The position numbers and the translations under genes were made by a program. From assembly GCA_947623225.1 (NCBI GenBank), contig CANQGO010000015.1:1-40673 (forward strand): a stretch of 40,673 bases of DNA. The letters run 5' to 3'. The notes beneath the pieces are model-generated. The model searched no databases. It was not told where the DNA came from and was given only the letters and a program-made list of their open reading frames with translations. This document shows positions 10,035 through 18,778 of this stretch, in pieces. Position 1 is the first letter of the stretch; each line of letters opens with the position of its first letter. The DNA comes from an uncultured Clostridia bacterium. GTDB lineage: Bacteria; Bacillota; Clostridia; Christensenellales; CAG-314.

Positions 10035-10116
10035 ATTTACTCCTTTATACACAAAGGGTGCAAAAATTCCGCATCCGACGAATACTTTTCCACCCCATGT
10101 ACTATCCAGATATAGT

Positions 10117-10129
10117 GCGGTCTGACCGC
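10117..10129. repeat. 13-bp palindrome between clpP and clpX
   Basis: GCGGTCTGACCGC is a perfect inverted repeat around a central T, 14 bp after the clpP stop. It has no T-run, so it is not a standard terminator. It may be a small mRNA hairpin (4-bp stem) marking a processing point, or an operator; no function can be assigned. Confidence 0.5.
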
Positions 10130-10142
10130 TATGTACACTATC

Positions 10143-10730
10143 CTACGCCTTACGTGTATAGAATATCTTATCCACTATGCCGTATTCCAGTGCCTCTTCC
10201 GCCGACAGATAGTTGTCTCTGTCCGTGTCGCGCTCCACCGTCTCGACGGGCTTGCCCACGTTCTCGGCGAGGATGGTATTCATTTTCTTTTTGGTCTTGA
10301 GCAACTGTCTGGTCTGTATCTCCACGTCGCTCGCCTGTCCCTGACTGCCGCCCAGCACCTGGTGGATCATGATCTCGCTATTGGGCAGGGCGTAACGCTT
10401 GCCCTTGGTGCCTGCCGCCAGCAGGAATGCGCCCATACTTGCCGCCATGCCTATGCAGATGGTGGACACGTCGCAGCGGATATACTTCATGGTGTCGTAT
10501 ATAGCCATACCTGCCGTGACGGAGCCGCCGGGGCTGTTGATATACAGAGATATATCCTTGGTGGGGTCCTTGGACTCCAGATATATCAGCTGCGCCACTA
10601 CCAGATTGGCAAGCTCGGCTGTGACTTCGCCGCTGAGGAACACTACGCGGTCCTCCAGCAGACGGGAGTAGATATCGTAACTTCTTTCGCCGCTGTCGGT
10701 GCGGTCGATCACCATAGGAATGAGCGTCAT
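10143..10730 (-). CDS. clpP: ATP-dependent Clp protease proteolytic subunit ClpP
   Basis: ClpP is the tetradecameric serine peptidase used by ClpX and related unfoldases. The 195-residue protein has the complete triad: Ser98 in GMAASMG, His123 in MIHQ, Asp172 in DTDRDN. The oxyanion-region motif SPGGSV is at 66-71. The ATG overlaps the tig stop by 4 bp (ATGA), with AAAGGAG upstream inside tig, so the two are translationally coupled. Length and motifs are fully typical. Confidence 0.97.
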   Translation of the reverse strand: MTLIPMVIDRTDSGERSYDIYSRLLEDRVVFLSGEVTAELANLVVAQLIYLESKDPTKDISLYINSPGGSVTAGMAIYDTMKYIRCDVSTICIGMAASMGAFLLAAGTKGKRYALPNSEIMIHQVLGGSQGQASDVEIQTRQLLKTKKKMNTILAENVGKPVETVERDTDRDNYLSAEEALEYGIVDKIFYTRKA

Positions 10731-12043
10731 TGTTTATCTCCTTTATCTGTAGATTTTTCGGCAAATTTATTTTGCTCTCTCAGCAATGCGAGCAAAGCCT
10801 CTGTGATGACCTGGTTTTCGAAATAGTATCTGTCCGCAGGCTGCAGGCTTGCGCTGAATTCGTCATAGTTCAGCCCGTTTCTCTCGGCGTATTCCTTGAT
10901 ACGCTTGTCCACTTCCGCGCTGTCGGCGGTGATATTCTCCGCGCGTACTATCGCCTCGAATACAAGTCTGGTGTGCACGGCGGTGACGGCGCGGTCATGG
11001 TAGTTGGCGCGCAACTGCGCCATAGTCTGACCGGTGTACTTGAAGTAGCCGTTGAGATCCAGTCCGTTGCCGCGCAACTGATACTCCAGATCCTCTACGT
11101 AGCTGTCTATCTGCTCCTCTATCATAGGCTCGGGGATATCGATGGGGGTATTGTTTACCACCGTCTCGATGAGCTTGTTTTCGTCGGCGCGCTCCGCGTC
11201 CTTGGCATAGCGTGCGGCGATATTCTTCTTGATATCCGCCTTGTACTCCTTCAGCGTCTCGAACTCGCTCACGTCCTTGGCGAAGTCGTCATTCAACTCG
11301 GGCAGTTCCTTGACGGTTATACTGTGCACCGTGACGGTGAATACAGCCTGCTTGCCCTTCAACTCCTCCGCGTGATAGTCCTCGGGGAAGGTGACCTCTA
11401 TGTCTCCCGTCTGACCGACGGTGTAGCCCACCAACTGCTCCTCGAAGCCGGGTATGAAGGTGTGCGAACCGATGGTGAGGGTCTGGTCCTGAGCCGTGCC
11501 CCCGTCAAATGCCACTCCGTCCACCTTGCCGCAGTAGTCCAACTTGATCCTGTCGCCCTCCGCTACGGGACGGTCGGTGACCTCGATGAAGCGGGCGTTG
11601 CGCTCGCGCACCTGACTCAGTTCCGCGTCCACGTCGGCAGCCTTGACCTTCTGCACGGGCGTTTTGTCGATGGTGAGACCCTTGTACTGTCCCAACTCGA
11701 ACTCCGGCTTGACGGTGACTACGACGGTGAAGGTAACGCCCTTGTCCGTCTCGCTGTGCTCGCCTATGGAAGGACGGGCTACAGGCTCCACGTCTTTATT
11801 TTTATCCAAAAACTCGCTGTAATATTCTTGTGCGCACATATACAGTGCGTCCTCGAAAAACAATCCCTTGCCGTAGCGGCTCTCCAGAACGTTCTTGGGA
11901 ACGTGTCCCTTGCGGAAACCGGGTACACTGTACTTGCCCTTGTTTTGCTCGTAGGCACGCAGGTCGAATTGGTGCCACTCGTCCGGCGTCACCTTGAACG
12001 TGATCGTCAGCGTGTTCTTTTCTCTTTTTTGAGTATATTTCAT
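10727..12043 (-). CDS. tig: Trigger factor (ribosome-associated chaperone)
   Basis: Trigger factor binds at the ribosome exit tunnel, folds nascent chains and has prolyl isomerase activity. The 438-residue protein shows the ribosome-binding signature as [13 protein letters not shown] near residues 43-55, a central FKBP-like domain (segments GDRIKLDY and [13 protein letters not shown], then [11 protein letters not shown]) at about 150-240, and a long helical C-terminal arm. The start ATG 12043 has GGAGG upstream. First gene of tig-clpP-clpX. Confidence 0.96.
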   Translation of the reverse strand: MKYTQKREKNTLTITFKVTPDEWHQFDLRAYEQNKGKYSVPGFRKGHVPKNVLESRYGKGLFFEDALYMCAQEYYSEFLDKNKDVEPVARPSIGEHSETDKGVTFTVVVTVKPEFELGQYKGLTIDKTPVQKVKAADVDAELSQVRERNARFIEVTDRPVAEGDRIKLDYCGKVDGVAFDGGTAQDQTLTIGSHTFIPGFEEQLVGYTVGQTGDIEVTFPEDYHAEELKGKQAVFTVTVHSITVKELPELNDDFAKDVSEFETLKEYKADIKKNIAARYAKDAERADENKLIETVVNNTPIDIPEPMIEEQIDSYVEDLEYQLRGNGLDLNGYFKYTGQTMAQLRANYHDRAVTAVHTRLVFEAIVRAENITADSAEVDKRIKEYAERNGLNYDEFSASLQPADRYYFENQVITEALLALLREQNKFAEKSTDKGDKQ

Positions 12044-12087
12044 ATTGTCCTCCGATATATTATCCGAATGTATGCTTGCAATTTATT

Positions 12088-12116
12088 ATTTTAGCATATT
12101 ACCCGAACTTTTGCAA
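12088..12116 (-). promoter_or_regulatory. tig-clpP-clpX promoter
   Basis: Minus-strand TTGCAA (12111-12116), 17-bp spacer, TAAAAT (12088-12093). It is divergent from the rqcH promoter 65 bp away. Confidence 0.75.
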
Positions 12117-12180
12117 TAGATTTTCCCACCTTTGTACCGTATACGCGGACAATTTGCGCGGAATTTGTCCTACGGAGCGG

Positions 12181-12209
12181 TTGCTACGGCGATAGAATTG
12201 TGGTATAAT
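12181..12209 (+). promoter_or_regulatory. rqcH promoter
   Basis: TTGCTA (12181-12186), 17-bp spacer, TATAAT (12204-12209) with an extended TGG. The leader to the ATG at 12228 is about 12 bases and holds GGAG. Confidence 0.8.
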
Positions 12210-12227
12210 CCCATTCGGAGAGAAGAT

Positions 12228-13916
12228 ATGGCATTCGACGCACTTACACTGTCCGTCTTGCGCGAGGAGTGGACGACGCTCATCGGCGGCAAGATAACCA
12301 AGATATACCAGCCGGAGAAGGACGAGATAGTACTGTTTGTATTCAACAAGCAGACGTACAAGCTGCTCATCTCCGCCAATGCCAACGTGAACAGGATACA
12401 CCTGACGCAGATGCCTACGGACAATCCGAAGGTCGCGCCCTCCTTCTGCATGCTGCTGCGCAAGTACGTGACCAATGCCGCCGTGACGGATGTCAGGCAG
12501 ATGCCCTACGAGCGGGTGGTGGAATTTGCGCTGGAGGTGTCCGACGAACTGGGCTACAGGCGGCAGATGCGGCTCATCTTCGAACTCACCGGCAAGACCT
12601 CCAATATCATCCTGACGGACGGGGAGTACACCGTACTGGACAGTATCAAGCACCTGCCGCAGGATATCAACGCCTCGCGTATCATCATGGCGGGTGCCCG
12701 CTACAGCTTCTTCGCGCCGCAGCACAAGATAGAACCATTCGACCTGCCACGCGTGCGCGAATACCTCGCCGAGTGCCGCACGCCGCTGCGCAAGACTCTG
12801 CCTGAGGTACTGCTGGGCGTGTCCCAGTCCACCGTCAACGAGATACTGTACGGGCTGGACGAAAACGATCACGGCATAGTGAACAACTCCGCCATTCTGG
12901 ACAGGCTGGCGGCTTACCGTGAGGGACTGATACACAAGCAGCCCAACGTGGTATTGCAAAACGGCACGCCTATAGACGTGTGCCCCTTTGACTACCGCTC
13001 GCGCAAGGGAGAGAAACTCTTCTTCCCCACGCTGAACGAGGCGCACGACCGCTACTTTTACCTGCTGGACAGGACGCAACGCTTCGCAGACAAAGCCAAG
13101 TCCGTCTCCACCGTAGTCAAAAACGCCGTCTCGCGTACCGAGAAGAAACTCGCCGCTCAGCGGCAGACGCTGCTGGAAGCGGAAGAACGCGACCTGTACC
13201 GCCAATACGGCGATCTCATACTGTCCAACCTGCACAATATCCGTGACAGGACCAGTCTCACCTGCACCAACTACTACGACGGCACCCTCGTCACCATACC
13301 GCTGGACGCGCAACTCACGCCGCAGCAAAACGCGCAGGCGTACTACCGCAAGTACCGCAAGTTGAAGTCCTCCTACGAGCACAACACCCTGCTGGTGGAG
13401 CAAAACAGCCAATTGCTGGAATACCTGCTCACCATCAAGGAAAATCTGCGCTTCTGCACCGAGACGGAGGACCTGCAGCAGATACGCGACGAGTTGGTAT
13501 CGCTGGGGTTGCTGAGAGAGCAACACGCCCGCAAGAAGCAGGACGCGCCCGTGCGGCCGCTGGAGTACAATGTGGAAGGTTTCAAGGTATACGTAGGCAA
13601 AAATAACGTCCAGAACAACTATGTCACCTTCCGCCTTGCCCGTCCCGACGACATATGGCTGCACACGCAGAAGATACACTCCTCGCACGTGGTCATAGTC
13701 TCACAGGAGGGTGAAGTGCCCGACTCTGTCATAGAGATCGCCGCGCAGATATGCGCCTACTACTCCCAGGCGCGCGACGGCGGCAAGATACCCGTAGACT
13801 ATACCCGCCGAGCCAATGTCAAAAAGCCCAACAAGTCGGCTATGGGCTTTGCCGTATACAACACTTACCGCACCGTTGTCGTCACCGCAGACCGACACCT
13901 GCCCCTTCTGGTGTGA
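12228..13916 (+). CDS. rqcH: Rqc2/RqcH-type NFACT ribosome quality-control protein
   Basis: RqcH binds stalled 50S-peptidyl-tRNA complexes and recruits tRNA-Ala to add C-terminal alanine tails that mark the chain for degradation. The older name for this family is fibronectin-binding protein A. The 562-residue protein has the NFACT-N domain (starts MAFDALTLSVLREEW, with NVNRIHLTQ and PPSFCMLLR-like APSFCMLLRKY), a middle coiled-coil/HhH region (about 280-430), and the C-terminal NFACT-R domain with DDIWLHTQKIHSSHVV. The frame is open further upstream, but ATG 12228 is chosen for its GGAG and the family start. The tail ends early after a VVVTAD strand, which is normal. ClpP, a consumer of Ala-tailed proteins, lies just across the divergent promoter. 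Confidence 0.94.
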   Translation: MAFDALTLSVLREEWTTLIGGKITKIYQPEKDEIVLFVFNKQTYKLLISANANVNRIHLTQMPTDNPKVAPSFCMLLRKYVTNAAVTDVRQMPYERVVEFALEVSDELGYRRQMRLIFELTGKTSNIILTDGEYTVLDSIKHLPQDINASRIIMAGARYSFFAPQHKIEPFDLPRVREYLAECRTPLRKTLPEVLLGVSQSTVNEILYGLDENDHGIVNNSAILDRLAAYREGLIHKQPNVVLQNGTPIDVCPFDYRSRKGEKLFFPTLNEAHDRYFYLLDRTQRFADKAKSVSTVVKNAVSRTEKKLAAQRQTLLEAEERDLYRQYGDLILSNLHNIRDRTSLTCTNYYDGTLVTIPLDAQLTPQQNAQAYYRKYRKLKSSYEHNTLLVEQNSQLLEYLLTIKENLRFCTETEDLQQIRDELVSLGLLREQHARKKQDAPVRPLEYNVEGFKVYVGKNNVQNNYVTFRLARPDDIWLHTQKIHSSHVVIVSQEGEVPDSVIEIAAQICAYYSQARDGGKIPVDYTRRANVKKPNKSAMGFAVYNTYRTVVVTADRHLPLLV

Positions 13917-13955
13917 CGCCTTCAATCGTCAAAACATTCTCAATGAGGTGAAAAT

Positions 13956-14579
13956 ATGAAAGTTTTATTGTTCAACGGCAGTCCGCATGCCAACGGCTGC
14001 ACATACACGGCACTGTCGGAGATAGCCAAAGTGCTCGAGAAGCAGGGAATAGAGACCGAGATATTGCAGATAGGCAACAGACCCATACAGGACTGTATCG
14101 CCTGCGGCGGTTGTGCAGGCAAGGGAAGGTGCGTATTCGGCTCCGACCCGGTGAACGAGTGGCTGGACAAAGCCGCACATGCGGACGGGTTCGTATTCGG
14201 CACGCCCGTATACTATGCTCATCCGTCGGGACGTATCCTGTCCGCTCTGGACAGAATGTTCTACGCGGGGAGCAGCAACTTCCGTCACAAGCCCGCGGCG
14301 GTCGTAGCCTCGGCAAGACGGGCAGGCACCACTGCCTCATTGGACGCCATAGTCAAGTATCTCGGGATAACGGAGATGCCCGTCATCTCCTCCACCTACT
14401 GGAATATGGTACACGGCAACTCGCCCGACGAAGAGCGGCAGGACCTCGAGGGTCTGCAGACCATGAGAAATATAGCCCGCAATATGGCTTGGATACTCCA
14501 ATGTATCGACGTCGGCAAACGCGCAGGTATCGACGCGCCCGACACGGAAAGGGCGATCAAGACGAACTTCGTAAGATAA
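13956..14579 (+). CDS. Flavodoxin-fold NAD(P)H-dependent FMN reductase-like protein
   Basis: A 207-residue cytoplasmic flavoprotein of the FMN-reductase/iron-sulfur flavoprotein superfamily. Seen: first strand KVLLFNGSPHANG that holds FMN phosphate, the Cys cluster CIACGGCAGKGRC at about 49-61, and the GTPVYYAHPSGRILSALDRM segment typical of the flavin site. The Cys pattern could bind a 4Fe-4S cluster as in Isf proteins, or simply be a conserved Cys motif; I cannot decide. GAGGTG lies before the ATG, 39 bp after rqcH, with no promoter between, so it is probably cotranscribed with rqcH. Physiological substrate unknown. Confidence 0.85.
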   Translation: MKVLLFNGSPHANGCTYTALSEIAKVLEKQGIETEILQIGNRPIQDCIACGGCAGKGRCVFGSDPVNEWLDKAAHADGFVFGTPVYYAHPSGRILSALDRMFYAGSSNFRHKPAAVVASARRAGTTASLDAIVKYLGITEMPVISSTYWNMVHGNSPDEERQDLEGLQTMRNIARNMAWILQCIDVGKRAGIDAPDTERAIKTNFVR

Positions 14580-14606
14580 AGTAAAATATCCCGTTATGAA
14601 AATACA

Positions 14607-14636
14607 AAAGCAGCGAAGTCTTATCGCTGCTTTTTT
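14607..14636 (+). terminator. Bidirectional terminator after flavin reductase
   Basis: GCAGCGA (14610-14616), 7-base loop, TCGCTGC (14624-14630), then six T. The four A before the stem also give a T-run on the minus strand, so it may end the convergent zinc-ribbon operon too. Confidence 0.88.
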
Positions 14637-14704
14637 GCGTACATTTCTTTATAATGCGGATACGCGCATACGCGCCGTCCGAGCAAGCCTTGCGTATCTA
14701 CCTG

Positions 14705-15052
14705 CTAAATTATCATCAAAAGGACGAATACAATGTAGAATACCACGAGGAAAAAGCCGGACGCTATGCCCACAGCCGAAAGCACTATGCCGGCGGTGGC
14801 GAGGTCTTTGCCCTTCTCGCCGCTTTGGATGGCTTGCCTGCGTCCCAATATGGAACATATCAGTCCCGCGATCGCCACGAAGAAGGACAGGATGAAGCCG
14901 ACTATGCACATTACATTCCATCCCTTCTCGTAGCCCGAGGTGCGTATAGTGTCGTCGGTGGTCGCTCCCGAGCCGGCTACGGGATAGCCGCAGGTGGGAC
15001 ACACCGTCGCAGAGTCGTTCATCTCGGTGCCGCAACGTGTACAATATTTCAT
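14705..15052 (-). CDS. Small zinc-ribbon membrane protein (DUF4190-like)
   Basis: A 115-residue protein: N-terminal zinc ribbon with CTRCG and CPTCG (residues 4-8 and 18-22), a Gly/Ser/Thr linker, and two membrane helices separated by a short loop with GRRQAIQSGEKGKDLATAG, the pattern of the DUF4190 family. The zinc ribbon would face the cytoplasm. Strong AAGGAGG stands before ATG 15052. It is the last gene of the nine-gene minus-strand run, 29 bp after the transcarbamoylase-like gene. Function unknown; such proteins are common in Clostridia. Confidence 0.8.
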   Translation of the reverse strand: MKYCTRCGTEMNDSATVCPTCGYPVAGSGATTDDTIRTSGYEKGWNVMCIVGFILSFFVAIAGLICSILGRRQAIQSGEKGKDLATAGIVLSAVGIASGFFLVVFYIVFVLLMII

Positions 15053-15081
15053 ATCTAACCTCCTTAGTTGTACAGTTTAAC

Positions 15082-15918
15082 TTATTTACGCTGCAATGCG
15101 TACAGTACTGCCATAGCCGCAGCCACGTAGCAACCGTGACGTGCCGAGAGGGCGGAGTACTCGTATTCCTTGATAAGCGCGCCCTCCACCACCGTGTTCG
15201 CGCCCAGTAGCGGACAGTGGACACGTGCGGTATCCATCAGGTCGCGCGTGATACCGCCGCTGCTGCCGTAGTACTTGTCGTATTCGGAAAATGCCGTCAA
15301 GCCCAGATCTATCACGGCGTCGGCACCGGCGAATGCCGCCCGGATATTGTCCAGCACCACGCCTCTGCGCGCCGTCGCCATATCCTCTGTCGGCAGGTAC
15401 CATACCAGATCCGAGCCGAACAGTCTCAGGCAGTGCGTGAGTTCCTCTACCTTGTTGGCGTCGCGGTTGCCCACTGCCACCACGTTCAGATTGGATATCC
15501 CGTCCGCCTTGACGCACAGCGTGAGCAGGTCGGCAAGTACGCCTATGGGGTCGTATCTGCGCGAGCCGCCATTGACTATGCCCGCCCTGCACCGCAAGGA
15601 GAGCGTGCGGAATATGTTGTCGTTGTCGCACTGCATGACCAGCGTGCTTACGCCCATGCTGTCCAGAGCCAGACCCTGCGCCAGTTCGTCCTCCACGTCG
15701 TACAGGGGCACGCATGTACCGGACAGGTACGCCGTCGCCAGCTGTATCGCCGCCGAAGCCGTGCAGGGCTTTTTCCATACTCCGCCCACCGCCTGACCAA
15801 TTAGCTGCGGACCGCGCTTGTAGTCGGCAAGCACCATCCGACGCATCTGCGTGGCAAGCTCCAGCAGATCGTTCAGTTCAGTACGCGTTATATCCGTAAG
15901 CGAAAGCAAGTTTTTCAT
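15082..15918 (-). CDS. Aspartate/ornithine carbamoyltransferase-like protein lacking catalytic motifs
   Basis: A 278-residue protein with the overall fold signature of aspartate/ornithine transcarbamoylases: it begins KNLLSLTDITRTELNDLLEL, has the domain-linking LADLLTLCVKADGI helix, and the second-domain start NVVAVGNRDANKVEELTHCL. The residues that make the enzyme work are changed. The carbamoyl-phosphate loop, normally S-T-R-T after a KP pair, reads PCTAS. The HPxQ motif before LADLLT reads YDPIG. The HCLP-type motif in the second domain reads VHCPLLG. It is about 30 residues shorter than usual. I infer a non-catalytic or differently acting paralogue. It overlaps rluD by 4 bp and sits in a com/envelope operon, not with pyrimidine or arginine genes. 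Confidence 0.75.
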   Translation of the reverse strand: MKNLLSLTDITRTELNDLLELATQMRRMVLADYKRGPQLIGQAVGGVWKKPCTASAAIQLATAYLSGTCVPLYDVEDELAQGLALDSMGVSTLVMQCDNDNIFRTLSLRCRAGIVNGGSRRYDPIGVLADLLTLCVKADGISNLNVVAVGNRDANKVEELTHCLRLFGSDLVWYLPTEDMATARRGVVLDNIRAAFAGADAVIDLGLTAFSEYDKYYGSSGGITRDLMDTARVHCPLLGANTVVEGALIKEYEYSALSARHGCYVAAAMAVLYALQRK

Positions 15919-16832
15919 GATCTACCTCTATACTTATTGCGCAAGACGCCGAGCACCCTCTCGAAGTAGTCGGGCAGCGGCGCGTCGAATGACATGCTCT
16001 CGCCCGTCGTCGGGTGTGTGAATGAGAGCGTGCAGGCGTGCAGCAACTGTCCGTTCAGATCGAATCGGCACTTGGCGTAGCCGTATGTCCTGTCCCCCAC
16101 TACGGGGTGTCCGAGATATGCGGCGTGCACGCGTATCTGGTGCGTGCGTCCCGTTTTCAACTCGAAACGCGTCAGCGTATACTCGCCGAAACGTTCCTCT
16201 ACGGTGTAGTAGGTCAGGGCACTGCGCCCCTCCTCCGTCACCGCCATTTTCTTTCTGTCGCTGTGAGAACGGCCTATAGGCGCGTCCACGCAGCCGCTGT
16301 CCTGCTTGAGATTGCCCTCCAGCAGAGCCAGATATATCCGCCGACATTCTTTGCTCTGTATCTGCCGCTGCAACTCCACATGCGCTCGGTCGTTCTTGGC
16401 TACGACCAGCAGTCCGCTGGTGTCCTTGTCCAATCTGTGCACTATGCCGGGGCGCAAGACGCCGTTGATACCGCTGAGATCCTTCACGTGGTACAGCAAC
16501 GCGTTGACCAAGGTGCCCGTGTATACGTTGTTCGCCGGGTGCACCGTCATGCCCTGAGGCTTGTTGATGACTGCAAGATCTCCGTCCTCGTACACTATGT
16601 CCAGCGGAATGTCCTCCGCCGCTATATCCAGCGGTATATCCGGAGGCAGTACCACGCTCACGCTGCTGTCCGCCCTGACGGACGCGGACGCTTTGGTGAC
16701 TACCTTGCCGTCCACCGTGACGTTGCCGTCGTCTATCAGCCTGCGTATGTGCGAACGCGTCAAGCCGCTATTGTCCGCCAGATACACGTCCAGTCGGCGC
16801 GCGTCGGCGTCACAGATCAGTTCTATGTTCAT
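15915..16832 (-). CDS. rluD: RluA/RluD-family 23S rRNA pseudouridine synthase
   Basis: A 305-residue enzyme that converts uridine to pseudouridine in large-subunit rRNA. An N-terminal S4 RNA-binding domain (about 12-60, with RLDVYLAD and TRSHIRRLIDDGNVTV) is followed by the catalytic domain with HRLDKDTSG, where Asp135 is the nucleophile, and the later LKTGRTHQIRVH motif. Its start lies inside the lspA gene (23-bp overlap), the usual lspA-rluD coupling in Bacillota. The exact target uridines are not readable from the sequence. Confidence 0.92.
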   Translation of the reverse strand: MNIELICDADARRLDVYLADNSGLTRSHIRRLIDDGNVTVDGKVVTKASASVRADSSVSVVLPPDIPLDIAAEDIPLDIVYEDGDLAVINKPQGMTVHPANNVYTGTLVNALLYHVKDLSGINGVLRPGIVHRLDKDTSGLLVVAKNDRAHVELQRQIQSKECRRIYLALLEGNLKQDSGCVDAPIGRSHSDRKKMAVTEEGRSALTYYTVEERFGEYTLTRFELKTGRTHQIRVHAAYLGHPVVGDRTYGYAKCRFDLNGQLLHACTLSFTHPTTGESMSFDAPLPDYFERVLGVLRNKYRGRS

Positions 16833-17523
16833 CTTCCTGTCCGTCCGTCGCCTCGTCCGATACGCTCGCGTCCTCTTCTACCGTCGTCTCGTCCGAGCCG
16901 CTCGCGTCCGCTTCTGCCCTCTTGTCTGCGCCTTCGCCGGGTGCGTCCTCTGCGGAAGCCGCCTTATCGAGCCTTGCCCTACGCTCCTCACGGATGGTAT
17001 TGAGCAATGAGTCGGGGTCGAAGAAAATAATAGTGAACAGCGCGAGGAACACGCCCACCACCAGAAAACTGTCGGCTATATTGAAAATTCCGAAGAAGCC
17101 TTCCACCTGCACGAAGTCGCGCACTTCGCCCGTGAAGAAGCCCTCTCTGGCGAATGCCAGACGGTCGATGGCGTTGCCTATGGTACCGCCAATGATGAAG
17201 GAGAAGGCTATCTGACCGAACACGCTGCGCGTGCGGCTGCGCCACAGCAGCCAGCCGAATACGGGGCAGCCTATCGCCGTCATGAAGAAAAACAGCCAAT
17301 TGCGCCACTCGAGGTCGGAAAACATACCGCCCGTCGCGCCGTCGTTGGTCGTCCACACGATGGTGAGCCAGTCGCCTATGATACGAATGGGTCTGCCGCC
17401 CTGCTCGAAGTATCTCTGAAGAAAATATTTGCTCAATTGGTCCAGGGCGATGCATACCGCTATCACTGCCGCATACACGGTCCAGAACAGCCATATCGGC
17501 AATATCCTGCGCTTTTTACTCAT
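16810..17523 (-). CDS. lspA: Lipoprotein signal peptidase II with acidic C-terminal tail
   Basis: LspA is a four-helix membrane aspartic protease that cuts prolipoprotein signal peptides. Both catalytic aspartates are present, Asp120 in GNAIDR and Asp151 in NIADS, along with the conserved DQLSKY near residue 28. The enzyme core ends near residue 172; the protein then continues for about 65 residues rich in Glu, Asp, Ala and Ser, which looks disordered. LspA is usually about 160 residues, so this 237-residue form carries a real tail. Because rluD starts inside it, part of the tail may exist to keep translational coupling. AAAAGGA precedes the ATG. Confidence 0.92.
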   Translation of the reverse strand: MSKKRRILPIWLFWTVYAAVIAVCIALDQLSKYFLQRYFEQGGRPIRIIGDWLTIVWTTNDGATGGMFSDLEWRNWLFFFMTAIGCPVFGWLLWRSRTRSVFGQIAFSFIIGGTIGNAIDRLAFAREGFFTGEVRDFVQVEGFFGIFNIADSFLVVGVFLALFTIIFFDPDSLLNTIREERRARLDKAASAEDAPGEGADKRAEADASGSDETTVEEDASVSDEATDGQEDEHRTDL

Positions 17524-17545
17524 CAGTCGGTCCTTTTGTGTAATA

Positions 17546-18778
17546 TCACTTTTTGAAGGTGAATATATCGTCTATATCATCCTTGTGTGCGTCTTTTTCG
17601 TCGTTTTTGTCCTGCTCCTGCGCGAAGGAGAATATGTCCTCCGAGTCGGGCTTGTCGAATACGGTATTGTTCTTGACCTCGGCATGTCCGAGGATAGCCT
17701 GCTTTTTCAGCTTGCGGCTATACAGCCAGGTGCACAATGCCAATATGAGCAATACGCCCAGCACCACCAGGCTCGGCCACCAGCGGTTGTACAGCAGGGT
17801 GTTGTTCAGCAGCTGTCCGCGTGCCGCGCCCGCGACGTTCAAAAAGTTCTCGTCGCCTAAGGTAGCGCATATCGCGCTCGCCACGGTGGATATACGGGAC
17901 AGAAATGCGGGGTTGGCGTATTGCAGATTCACCAAAGTGTCCTCGTCCGTATTCATCATGCCGTCGCCCTTGTAGCCCAGCATATCGTACTCGCCGGAGA
18001 AGAACAGCGCGACGGGGATATCTTGCAAGCGGAAGGGCGTATGGTCGCTGCCCTGCACGTACTCGTAGTAGCCGTAGCCGAAGGCGTCATACACGCCGTA
18101 CACGCCGGCGGCGTAAGGCTTCTCCGCTATTTCCTCCGACTTGGACAGTATCATATCCGCCAGGTCGGTGTGCTTGTTCTCGCACATGAGATACAGTTGC
18201 TCGCCGGAGGCTATGCTGTCTATATTGAACATGACCAGCACGTCCTCGAACTCGGTATATATCTGCCGCTCGGTGTAGTATGTCGAGCCGACAAGACCAT
18301 CTTCCTCGCAGTCAAACGCCACGAAGTACACGTCGAAGGGCAGGCTGACGCCTTTCAGTCCCTTCATGATCTCGAACATGGTCGCCACGCCGCTCACGTT
18401 GTCGTTGGCACCCTCGCCCACCGCGTCGTAGTGCGCGCCTATGATCACGCACTTGTCCGTGCCGGGAGCGTCGTAGGTGACCTCTATATTGTACCCCGTC
18501 ACCGTCTCCACCGTGAAGTATCTCTCCTTCACCGCGCTCGCGTCCACGCCCAATGCCAGGCGAAATTGCTCCTTGAGCATGTCCCGCACCTGGCTCTTGG
18601 CGGCGTCCGCCTGACCGCTCGTCTCGGCAAGCTGCACGCCCCTGTTCAGCGAGGTCAGCCGACTTACGAACTGCTCGGCGTCCAGAAGTGCGCTCTCGCT
18701 CGTCTCGGCGTAGGCGGTAGTCCCGACGGATAGGCATATAAGTATCAGCGCGGCTATGACTACGATCCATTTTTTCAT
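17546..18778 (-). CDS. Secreted, membrane-anchored M28-family metallopeptidase
   Basis: A 410-residue protein: signal peptide at 1-24 ending AYA, an M28 aminopeptidase-like domain, then a membrane helix near 320-345 followed by RKLKK and a charged cytoplasmic tail. Predicted zinc ligands and catalytic residues are all there: His116 and Asp118 in GAHYDA, Asp126 in ANDNVSG, Glu158/159 in CEED, Asp187 in NID, and His246 in SDHTPF. The C-terminal tail carries two similar short motifs, EDIFSF and DDIFTF, about 23 residues apart. The frame is open 146 codons further upstream, but ATG 18778 is right since it starts the signal peptide and overlaps the preceding stop (ATGA). Substrate unknown. Confidence 0.88.
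   Translation of the reverse strand: MKKWIVVIAALILICLSVGTTAYAETSESALLDAEQFVSRLTSLNRGVQLAETSGQADAAKSQVRDMLKEQFRLALGVDASAVKERYFTVETVTGYNIEVTYDAPGTDKCVIIGAHYDAVGEGANDNVSGVATMFEIMKGLKGVSLPFDVYFVAFDCEEDGLVGSTYYTERQIYTEFEDVLVMFNIDSIASGEQLYLMCENKHTDLADMILSKSEEIAEKPYAAGVYGVYDAFGYGYYEYVQGSDHTPFRLQDIPVALFFSGEYDMLGYKGDGMMNTDEDTLVNLQYANPAFLSRISTVASAICATLGDENFLNVAGAARGQLLNNTLLYNRWWPSLVVLGVLLILALCTWLYSRKLKKQAILGHAEVKNNTVFDKPDSEDIFSFAQEQDKNDEKDAHKDDIDDIFTFKK

Noticed and set aside
10014-10036. LexA-like GAACATGTTC at the clpX start
   Set aside because: The half-sites are separated by two bases instead of four and lie inside the coding start.
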